Shown piece after piece: positions 54,797 through 64,000 of a stretch of 64,000 bases of DNA. The stretch is from Flectonema sp. DT1601 (lineage: Eukaryota > Euglenozoa > Diplonemea > Diplonemida > Diplonemidae). Each line of letters opens with the position of its first letter. Positions within the stretch are counted from its first letter, which is position 1. The stretch spans positions 434,001 to 498,000 of the forward strand of contig OZ025830.1 of assembly GCA_964019425.1 (NCBI GenBank). The letters are read 5' to 3'. The position numbers and the translations under genes were made by a program. Under the pieces are notes generated by a model. The model had not been told where the DNA came from. It saw only the letters and a list, made by a program, of their open reading frames with translations, and made no database searches.

Positions 54797-57083
54797 TATA
54801 TAACAAGTGTTGGACAGACCAAGCCTTCTGAGACCCATATAGTGGCATGGCGTCGACTTTTTTTAAAAAATTCCTGGTAAAAGTGGTCAGGCGCTCTCGC
54901 AATTTCTGTTCTTTGGCGTTCGGCTCAAACCAACGCCCGAGGTATTTGAACTCTCCAGCTTCCTGGAGATTCGTAATCGGAACATTGTTAATCTTCAGGT
55001 CCGGGTTAGCTGGTTTCCCTTGTACAAAGCTGTGGGCAATGCATTTCTGGGGTTTCGCTTTCATACCACGAGACCAGGAAAGAAACTGTTCGAGCGACTT
55101 GATTAGCAATTTTGCCCCCGCCTTTGATGACGTGGTAAGTTGTAAATCATCAGCAAAAGCTGCAACTAATAGTTGGAGGGATTTATTGTTAAACTCGTAG
55201 GCTTCCTGTTGATGAACTGCTAAGGAAAAGAGCAGTAGTTGGAATACCAAATTAAAAAGGGTTGGGGAGGAAACGCAGCCTTGAAAGACACCAACTTCAA
55301 AAGGGATAGTGGGCGTCAGGCCTTCTCCAACTCTGATTTGGACGCGCATGGAGGAATAATACCTTTTATAGAAACCGATTATTCTTTCGTGAATTCCGAA
55401 ATATTTTAAAGCAAAGAAAATTAATTGATGTTTGACTGAGCCGAAAGCATCTGCCAAATCCACCCAGACAATTGTTAGGTTTTTCCGGAGAGCTTTCACT
55501 TCTTTAAAAATCTCTGAGGTGATCGTGGCATGTTCGATACACCCAGAGACACCTTTCCTAAAGCCTTTTTGAAAATTAAATTTAGAAAGAGTGTGGTTTG
55601 CGACGGCTTCCTGAATAACCGTATTAAAAATTTTCCCATCGCAGTTGCCCACAGCTATCGGTCTCGTTTTCGAGATGTCTTTCCCATCGGAGTTGGGCTT
55701 TGGGAGCATTGTTACAAATGCTAAGCCCCAACTATCCGGATAGGCCTTGAGTTCGAAAATTCTCTTTAATACCTTGTAAAGTGCTTCCATAAAAGTTGGG
55801 ACCTTTTTCCATACAACATAAGGTATGCAATTGGGACCAGGGGCACATTTGTTTTTTTTCTTTGATAAGAGAATACCAAACTGTTCGAAGCTCGGGAACT
55901 GGATATCATCCATTGTCTTGTAGTCAGACTTAGGTAAAAAAGAGGGATGGGTGAAATCAGTTTTTTTTTTTTCATTGTCACAATAATTGTTTTTAAAATG
56001 TTCAATTATTTTTTCCTCTGGAATATCAAGGGAGGGGGGTTGAGGATCTTCTTTTTGGAGTTCTTCTTTTATGGCAGAAAACGGATTTTGACGAAATTTA
56101 TCTTGTAATTTTTTGAATAAATTTTTCTTTTCTAAATTCCGATACATTCGGAAAATCCTTTTCATTCTCGTTCTTGCCTCTTTCCATTTGACAGCGTTCT
56201 CTATAGAAGGCCCAGATTTGCGGAGCTCCTGTCTTAGCTGTTTCATTTCCAGACGACATTCAAGTTTTTCTTGGTCGAGGATGACCTCTTCCCTTGATTT
56301 CTGTTTGCGGGGTAAATTCCGCTTTGTTTCTTCAAAGAAACCGCTACATATTTGATAAACCGTTTTGAGTAGTTTATCAAGTTGGTCGGCAGGTTTTGAA
56401 GAGTTTTCTGTTTCGACGGAGAAAGTTTGAAGTTTTTCTGCAGCAGAAACGTCGATGTCCTTCCATTCAGTTCCAAAAGATCGGAATTTGAGACGAGACG
56501 GGTGTAACGGGGTAAAAGTGGGTGTTGTAGAGTTATAAGGAACGAAAGCTGTTTGTGAAGTTTTAAAATCTACAGATTCTCCTACAAAGGGAGGTTCCAG
56601 GTCTGAATTATTCCCTGTGAGGGGAGACAGAGGTGTACCTTTACATGTACCGTTAACACAGTGTTTCGCTCTCGTAGCGATACTTTTGAAAAGCTTACCA
56701 CAATCTGGACAAGGTAAGTGGTAACAATCTTTAACTTGGGAGTGGGTAGATGGGGGAAAACGTGACTTATAGTCCTTAAATTCCTTACTAAACTTACAGT
56801 TACGTCTAAAATGCGCAACTGGACCTTTGAGGTATGTCTCAAAACATAAAGGACATTTGGCTACTAAAGTTTTATCCCCATCCAGAGCCGATCTCGAAAT
56901 AGCCTCTTGCAAAGCCTCGGGGGCTGGGTTGGCTGAGAGATGGTTGCCAGTATCTTTATGACACCGCCGGCCCGGTGTTTCTTTTTTTTTTTGTTGTGAA
57001 GTAGCAATAATAAAAAAAAAAAAAAAATAGAAAAGAGAATGGCTCAGAAACAATATCGATGAGTTAAGATCTTTTTTTTTAAA
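54797..57083 (-). CDS. LINE-1 ORF, first half: zinc fingers and reverse transcriptase
   Basis: About 764 codons open from 57,083; residues are numbered from 57,053. Two CCHC-type fingers lie at C67-C70-H81-C86 and C115-C118-H131-C137. Basic and helical sequence follows. The RT has CAPGPNCIPYVVWKK, motif A WVDLADAF (Asp532), motif B QGCVSSPTLF (591-600), motif C AFADDLQL (Asp635, Asp636), a KPQKC word and FKYLGRW (703-709). This is the R2-group layout. No ATG occurs in frame before residue 269, so the start is non-AUG, lies across a splice, or was lost; R2 itself is known to start translation unconventionally. The frame is cut at 54,797 by the R insertion. Confidence 0.87.
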
Positions 57084-57210
57084 CTATTCCTTTTTTTTTT
57101 TAATTTCGGGCAGCTAACCCTAGAGTTTTTTTTTGGTAAATACTGTTTAAAGGAAAACGAGCTACGCTCTAAAACAGAAAAATCGGAGTAACTACTTGTT
57201 TATAATATAT
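57084..57210 (-). other. Probable LINE-1 5' UTR remnant
   Basis: Non-array sequence upstream of the ORF with a GAGC-GTA-GCTC hairpin and a GGGTTAGCTGCCCG word. It stops at 57,211 where an array of opposite sense begins. No promoter can be identified. Confidence 0.45.
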
Positions 57211-57798
57211 ATCTTCTTAAAAAATAAATAAAAAGAATTTAAAAAAAAAAAAAAAAAAAAGAATAAACAATGTTATCATTGTTTTTTTATCGATCGACTT
57301 TGTCGACTAATTTCTATTTTCCGTCCTGGTCAAGACGCTAAACTGATTGTTTTTTCTAAATAAATAAAAAGAATAAAAAAAAAAAAAAAAAAAAAAAAGA
57401 TTAAACAATGTTATCATTGTTTTTTTTTATCGATCGACTATGTCGATTACTTTCTATTTTCCGTCCTGGTCAGGACGCTAAACTGATTGTTTTTTCTTTA
57501 AAAAATAAATAAAAAGAATAAAAAAAAAAAAAACAAAAAAAAAAGAATAAACAATGTTATCATTGTTTTTTTATCGATCGACTATGTCGATCACTTTCTA
57601 TTTCCCGTCCTGGTCAGGACGCTAAACTGATTGTTTTTTCTTTAAAAATAAATAAAAAGAATAAAAAAAAAAAAAAAAAGGAATAAACAATGTTATCATT
57701 GTTTTTATTTTATCGATCGACTATGTCGATTACTTTCTATTTTCCGTCCTGGTCAAGACGCTAAACTGATTGTTTTTTCTTTAAAAAATAATAAGAAG

Positions 57799-57832
<34 letters not shown>

Positions 57833-58487
57833 AATAAACAATGTTATCATTGTTTTTTTATCGATCGACTATGTCGATCACTTTCTATTTTTCGTCCTGG
57901 TCAAGACGCTAAACTGATTGTTTTTTCTTTAAAAATAATAAAAAGGATTTAAAAAAAAAAAAAAAAAAAAAAAAAGAATAAACAATGTTATCATTGTTTT
58001 TTTTTATCGATCGACTATGTCGATTACTTTCTATTTTCCGTCCTGGTCAAGACGCTAAACTGATTGTTTTTTTTTTCAAAATTAATAAAAAAGAATATAA
58101 AAAAAAAAAAAAAAAAAAAAGAATAAACAATGTTATCATTGTTTTTTTTATCGTTCGACTTTGTTGACTAATTTCTATTTTCCATTTTTTTTTCTTTTTA
58201 AAAATAAATAAAAAGAATTAAATTAAAAAAAAAAAAAGAATAAACAATGTTATCATTGTTTTTTTTGTCGATCGACTATGTCGATTACTTTCTATTTTCC
58301 GTCCTGGTCAGGACGCTAAACTGATTGTTTTTTCTTTAAAAATAAATAAAAAGAATAAAAAAAAAAAAAAAGGAATAAACAATGTTATCATTGTTTTTTT
58401 TCATCGATCGACTATGTCGATTACTTACTATTTTCCGTCCTGATCAAGACGCTAAACTGATTGTTTTTTCTTTAAAATAATTAAAAA

Positions 58488-58524
<37 letters not shown>

Positions 58525-58855
58525 AATAAACAATGTTATCACTGTTTTTTTTTTTCTATCGATCGACTATGTCGATTAATTTCTATTTTCCGTCCTGATC
58601 GAGACGCTAAACTGATTGTTTCCTTTTTTTAAATAATAAATAAGAAAAAAAAAAAAAAAAAAAAAAAAGAGCATCTCCCTGCTATCCCTCATATCCCCAC
58701 AATAATATTATACCTTTTCATTTTCTCTTTCCTTTTCTGGTCTTTTTTTTTTTCTTTTTTTTCCTTTTTCATACAACGTTTTTTATTTATATATATATAT
58801 TTTTTCTTTTTTTTTTTTTTCATGTTTGATTATTTCCTCTTCATTTTTTTCTTTC

Positions 58856-58886
<31 letters not shown>

Positions 58887-59077
58887 CTCTGCCTCTCTCT
58901 TAATTCTGTTCGTTTCTTTGAAACGAAAATTCATTTGAATATTATTCCTTGGTCAGCAACCATCATTGTCGCCCTTTGGGCCTGTTAAAAAAAATAAAAA
59001 TAAAAAGAAAGTTTACATCGGGAATAGGGCAGGAGCCAAAAGCTCCCAGTCCGTTACTTCCCACTTTATCGAAATTC
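57211..59077 (+). mobile_element. LINE-1 5'-truncated copy T (sense +)
   Basis: Array of about ten units (57,211-58,640), mostly type A, and a terminus ending CTTTATCGAAATTC at 59,077. It abuts the 5' end of the main copy head to head. Confidence 0.87.
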
Positions 59078-59218
59078 ATAAATAATGTGGTTGGCAAATG
59101 AATGCCGAAGAGGCAACTTGAGAAAAGCAATTGGATGAGAAGAAACATTGGGTCTTATAAAGCAAAGGAGATAGAGGGGCCTAAAAAGACCGCAGAGTGG
59201 ATAGCTCCACAAAAAGCT
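59078..59218. other. Unique spacer between two convergent LINE-1 3' ends
   Basis: 141 bases without array or known repeat sequence, lying between the 3' ends of copies T and U. It may be a remnant of the pre-insertion host DNA. No gene seen. Confidence 0.6.
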
Positions 59219-59619
59219 GAATTTCGATAAAGTGGGAAGTAACGGACTGGGAGCTTTTGGCTCCTGCCCTATTCCCGATGTAAACTTTCTTTTTATTTTT
59301 ATTTTTTTTAACAGGCCCAAAGGGCGACAATGATGGTTGCTGACCAAGGAATAATATTCAAATGAATTTTCGTTTCAAAGAAACGAACAGAATTAAGAGA
59401 GAGGCAGAGGAAAAAAAAAAAAAAAAGAAAGAAAAGAAAAGAAAAAAAAAAATGAAGAGGAAATAATCAAACATGAAAAAAAAAAAAAAAAAAAAATATA
59501 TATATAAATAAAAAACGTTGTATGAAAAAGGAAAAAAAAGAAAAAAAAAGACCAGAAAAGGAAAGAGAAAATGAAAAGGTATAATATTATTGTGGGGATA
59601 TGAGGGATAGCAGGGAGAT

Positions 59620-59650
<31 letters not shown>

Positions 59651-62600
59651 CTTATTTATTATTTAAAAAAAGGAAACAATCAGTTTAGCGTCTCGATCAG
59701 GACGGAAAATAGAAATTAATCGACATAGTTGATCGATAGAAAAAAAAAACTATGATAACATTGTTTATTCATTTTTTTTTTTTTTTTTTTTTTTTAAATC
59801 TTTTTAATTATTTTAAAGAAAAAAAATCAGTTTAGCGTCTTGACCAGGACGGAAAATAGTAAGTAATCGACATAGTCGATCGATAAAAAAAAAACAATGA
59901 TAACATTGTTTATTCCTTTTTTTTTTTTTTTATTCTTTTTATTTATCTTTAAAGAAAAAACAATCAGTTTAGCGTCCTGACCAGGACGGAAAATAGAAAG
60001 TAATCGACATAGTCGATCGATAAAAAAAACAATGATAACATTGTTTATTCTTTTTTTTTTTTTTTTATTTTAATTCTTTTAATTTATTTTTTAAAAAGAA
60101 AAAAAATGGAAAATAGAAATTAGTCAACAAAGTCGAACGATAAAAAAAAACAATGATAACATTGTTTATTCTTTTTTTTTTTATTTTTTTTATATTCTTT
60201 TTTATTAATTTTGAAAAAAAAAACAATCAGTTTAGCGTCTTGACCAGGACGGAAAATAGAAAGTAATCGACATAGTCGATCGATAAAAAAACAATGATAA
60301 CATTGTTTATTCTTTTTTTTTTTTTTTAATTTTAAATTCTTTTTATTTATTTTTTAAAGAAAAAAAAACGGAAAATAGAAATTAGTCGACAAAGTCGAAC
60401 GATAAAAAAAAACAATGATAACATTGTTTATTCTTTTTTTTGTATTTTTTTATATTCTTTTTTATTAATTTTGAAAAAAAAACAATCAGTTTAGCGTCTT
60501 GACCAGGACGGAAAATAGAAAGTAATCGACATAGTCGATCGATAAAAAAAAACAATGATAACATTGTTTATTCTTTTTTTTTTTTTTTTTTTTTAAATTC
60601 TTTTTATTAATTTTTTAAAAGAAAAAAAACGGAAAATAGAAATTAGTCAACAAAGTCGAACGATAAAAAAAACAATGATAACATTGTTTATTCTTTTTTT
60701 TTATTTTTTTTTTTTAATATTTTTTTTTTATTTTGAAAAAAAAAACAATCAGTTTAGCGTCTTGACCAGGACGGAAAATAGAAAGTAATCGACATAGTCG
60801 ATCGATAAAAAAAACAATGATAACATTGTTTATTCTTTTTTTTGTATTTTTTTTATATTCTTTTTTATTAATTTTGAAAAAAAAAAACAATCAGTTTAGC
60901 GTCTTGACCAGGACGGAAAATAGAAAGTAATCGACATAGTCGATCGATAAAAAAAACAATGATAACATTGTTTATTCTTTTTTTTTTTTTTTTTTTAAAT
61001 TCTTTTTATTTATTTTTTAAAAGAAAAAAAACGGAAAATAGAAATTAGTCAACAAAGTCGAACGATAAAAAAAAAACAATGATAACATTGTTTATTCTTT
61101 TTTTTTATTTTTTTTTTTTTTAATATTTTTTTTTTATTTTGAAAAAAAAAACAATCAGTTTAGCGTCTTGACCAGGACGGAAAATAGAAAGTAATCGACA
61201 TAGTCGATCGATAAAAAAAAACAATGATAACATTGTTTATTCTTTTTTTTTATTTTAAATTCTTTTTATTCATTTTTTAAAGAAAAAAAACGGAAAATAG
61301 AAATTAGTCGACAAAGTCGAACGATAAAAAAAAAAACAATGATAACATTGTTTATTCTTTTTTTTTTTGTATTTTTTTTAATATTCTTTTTTATTAATTT
61401 TGAAAAAAAAAAAACAATCAGTTTAGCGTCTTGACCAGGACGGAAAATAGAAAGTGATCGACATAGTCGATCGATAAAAAAACAATGATAACATTGTTTA
61501 TTCTTTTTTTTTATTTTAAATTCTTTTTATTTATTTTTTAAAGAAAAAAAAAACGGAAAATAGAAATTAGTCGACAAAGTCGAACGATAAAAAAACAATG
61601 ATAACATTGTTTATTCTTTTTTTTGTATTTTTTTATATTCTTTTTTATTAATTTTGAAAAAAAAAACAATCAGTTTAGCGTCTTGACCAGGACGGAAAAT
61701 AGAAAGTGATCGACATAGTCGATCGATAAAAAAAAACAATGATAACATTGTTTATTCTTTTTTTTTATTTTAAATTCTTTTTATTTATTCTTTAAAGAAA
61801 AGAAACGAAAAATAGAAATTAGTCGACAAAGTCAAACGATAAAAAAAAACAATGATAACATTGTTTATTCTTTTTTTTTTTTTTTTTTTTTTTATATTCT
61901 TTTTTATTAATTTTGAAAAAAAACAATCAGTTTAGCGTCTTGACCAGGACGGAAAATAGAAAGTGATCGACATAGTCGATTGATAAAAAAACAATGATAA
62001 CATTGTTTATTCTTTTTTTTTATTTTAGATTCTTTTTATTTATTTTTTAAAGAAAAAAAAAACGGAAAATAGAAATTAGTCGACAAAGTCGAACGATAAA
62101 AAAAACAATGATAACATTGTTTATTCTTTTTTTTGTATTTTTTTATATTCTTTTTTATTAATTTTGAAAAAAAAAAAACAATCAGTTTAGCGTCTTGACC
62201 AGGACGGAAAATAGAAAGTGATCGACATAGTCGATCGATAAAAAAACAATGATAACATTGTTTATTTTTTTTTTTTTATTTTAAATTCTTTTTATTTATT
62301 CTTTAAAGAAAAGAAACGGAAAATAGAAATTAGTCGACAAAGTCGAACGATAAAAAAAAAACAATGATAACATTGTTTATTCTTTTTTTTTTTTTTTTTT
62401 TTTTATATTCTTTTTTATTAATTTTGAAAAAAAACAATCAGTTTAGCGTCTTGACCAGGACGGAAAATAGAAAGTGATCGACATAGTCGATCGATAAAAA
62501 AACAATGATAACATTGTTTATTCTTTTTTATTTATTTTAAATTCTTTTTATTTATTTTTTAAAGAAAAAAAAACGGAAAATAGAAATTAGTCAACAAAGT

Positions 62601-63676
62601 CGAACAATAAAAAAAAAACAATGATAACATTGTTTATTCTTTTTTTTTTTTTTTTTTTTTTATATTCTTTTTTATTAATTTTAAAAAAAAAAAACAATCA
62701 GTTTAGCGTCTTGACCAGGACGGAAAATAGAAAGTAATCGACATAGTCGATCGATTGAAAAAAGGAAAGACGGGGTTTGGGAGTCCAGGAGTAATAGGTT
62801 GTTGCGATGAGAGGGAGTCGATAATTCTTTACCGTGGACGTTGATTCGAATAAAAAAGGGGGTGTTGGGGAAAATTGTTGGGAAAAATGGGACAGTTGAG
62901 GGCCAGCACGCAATGTTGCGACCTCTTGTTGAGACAAATAGAGTTGAATTTTTGTTCCAGTTTCATCCCTACACTTAGATTCTAATTCATTGTTTAATAG
63001 AATGAACCTTTGTTGTAAGTTGAAATAAAACATTTCAGCGTGGTCCGCTCTTTGTGATTGTCGCGCCAGCTCGCTCGTCCTTTTTTCCTCCAGAGAGTTA
63101 GTTCTTTGAACTAATGAGAGAAGAGAACTTTTCACTAAATCACATTCAGCGATCAGGTGTTGATTCTCTTTTTCCAATAGTTCACGTTTTTTCTGTTCCG
63201 TTTCTACGTTAAAGACAGATGGGGGTGCGGATAGATTTAAAGGGAGTGGGCTGTGAGATACACTCTCGGCGGCCCGTTGTTTGGATGCTTTGTTCTCAAT
63301 AGACAATCCATTCAGTAGCTGCTTGTCATTCTCAAGGGAGGCTGACATCGCATTAAAGTAAAATAAAAATAGAACATAAAACATTCGTTCTTTCATTTGT
63401 TCTAGTTCGTTTTCTAAAATCTGGCATTTCAAGGAAAGTTTCAGCCTTAATCTTCCTTCTTTTTTATTGTACAAGGGGGTTTGGGAACCCATGTCAGATT
63501 GACTTCTTATCACTATCGAAATCAGCAGGAAGTGTTTGCGATCCCGTTGACATGAGTTCAGGTGGGGAATTCTGGAGAGAGATGGAAGAAATAGAAGAGA
63601 ATGACAAGGAGAGTCCAGTGAGCTCATCCTCATCTAACAAAAAAGAAGGGGCCGGGGAGGAAGAAGAACCATTAAA
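59219..63676 (-). mobile_element. LINE-1 copy U: coding scrap joined directly to array and terminus
   Basis: Terminus 59,219-59,660, array of about 24 units to 62,756, then coding sequence (62,757-63,676). The remaining C-terminal coding part and the whole palindromic 3' UTR tail are missing between them, so this copy has an internal deletion as well as 5' truncation at about 63,676. Terminus and array are nearly identical to 42,998-46,330. Confidence 0.82.
62757..63676 (-). pseudogene. LINE-1 coiled-coil region fragment (copy U)
   Basis: Matches residues ~506-790 of the second-half ORF: SPAPSFLLDEDELTGLSLSF, KKEGRLRLKLSLKCQILENE, FYVLFLFYFNAMSASLE, then heptad-rich helices (SELARQSQRADHAEM, RFILLNNELESKC, LSQQEVATLRAG). 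One frameshift lies near 63,515. The first ~120 residues are almost identical to the main copy while the helices are strongly diverged, a sharp change in similarity within one protein. Confidence 0.82.
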
Positions 63677-64000
63677 TACCTGGTCAATTTGACTTGACAT
63701 CATTTTTTCTCGCAATTTTAAAATAAAAACTTTCTCCTCTCTTCGGCTATTACTACAAACTTTATTTTCAATCTCTCAAGACAAAAGCTTATGTGGGAAC
63801 AATTAGACAGGAGCATGATATCCAAAAGTTACATGTCTGAAATCATGGAGAATACATTCTTTCGGAGTTGCTTTAACCAGTAGAATCAGATGCGTGGTCC
63901 GTTCCGGTAGGACTCCCTTCTTACGAATGTGTGGTGCCTCGTGTTAGCGCTTTGGATAGTAATAACCATTGGCGGCGACTATGCACGGGGTGGCCAGTGG
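63677..64000. other. Unassigned right edge
   Basis: No LINE match beyond about 63,676 and no coding region recognised. A CCTCTCTTCGGCTATTACTAC stretch (given to show composition) is followed by mixed-composition DNA to the window end. Confidence 0.4.

Larger units (their letters stand above)
42998..57210 (-). mobile_element. Main LINE-1 copy, near complete, split by R and two LINE-1 insertions
   Basis: Read leftward: 5' region (57,210-57,084), ORF first half (57,083-54,797), R insertion, ORF second half (53,723-50,710), 3' UTR with palindromes (50,709-49,644), two inserted LINE-1 copies of opposite sense (49,643-46,738), 3' UTR tail with GGTATCTC minisatellite (46,736-46,330), array of about 22 units (46,330-43,440) and terminus (43,440-42,998). 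Removing the insertions leaves about 10.2 kb. About 120 bp of tail present in copy Q (40,740-40,865) is missing at the insertion site. The 5' limit is where an array in the opposite orientation begins. Confidence 0.8.

Noticed and set aside
57100-57135. Telomere-like CTAACCCTAGAG word upstream of the LINE ORF
   Set aside because: Only a single partial copy; no tandem telomeric repeat.
1-64000. Bacterial or viral origin of the window
   Set aside because: MULEs, R2-group LINEs, MITEs and long homopolymer tracts with no dense gene packing all point to a eukaryotic nuclear genome; no capsid or envelope gene was seen.

Overview
This is a eukaryotic window, almost certainly from a protist or other small eukaryote. 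It is very rich in A/T tracts, has no operons, and contains retrotransposons, Mutator-like DNA transposons (MULEs), MITEs and a Crinkler/RHS-type NTPase-nuclease gene. I cannot name the organism. RHS-like proteins, VIPER/TATE-like tyrosine-recombinase retroelements and LINEs with a restriction-like endonuclease occur together in kinetoplastids, but each is also known elsewhere. I recognise no ordinary housekeeping gene; the only clearly intact host-type gene is the RHS-like gene at 4,659-6,464 (-).

Layout. 1-1,069 is a broken MULE transposase running off the left edge. 3.2-6.9 kb holds a LINE scrap and the RHS-like gene between partial tandem copies of itself. 7.2-10.6 kb is a tyrosine-recombinase (YR) retroelement fossil. 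11.3-12.4 kb is unrecognised. From 12.45 kb to 63.7 kb nearly everything is one nest of elements. The nest is built from one LINE family, called LINE-1 here (unrelated to mammalian L1). It has a single large ORF (zinc fingers, reverse transcriptase, CCHC knuckle, restriction-like endonuclease and an unusual coiled-coil C-terminus). Its 3' UTR contains a satellite-like array of about 110-150 bp units and ends in a structured ~200 bp terminus beginning GAATTTCGATAAAGTGGG as read on the opposite strand. The best copy spans about 42,998-57,210 (-), split by other insertions. At least a dozen 5'-truncated copies, consisting only of array plus terminus, lie in both orientations, often inserted into one another, so the 'satellite' (roughly 19 kb of the window) is LINE 3' UTR.

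Other players in the nest: two MULEs of one family (17,451-20,711 with transposase; 27,220-29,122 without), each with perfect 9 bp target duplications and terminal inverted repeats made of a 20 bp minisatellite; a 776 bp MITE with long perfect TIRs, present whole and as broken copies; a 1.1 kb TA-flanked foldback MITE; a second, partial YR element; and a repeat family R (at least 1.07 kb, six or seven copies) that is always anchored at one end.

The most interesting inference is that R and LINE-1 share a 3'-terminal RNA hairpin with the same loop and position and a compensated stem change (GG/CC against TT/AA), plus homologous 3' UTR sequence. R is therefore either the 3' end of a sister LINE or a passenger using the same reverse transcriptase. 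The repeat units in the array also resemble single-copy boxes in the LINE-1 3' UTR, again with compensated stem changes, which suggests the array grew out of a structured RNA element.
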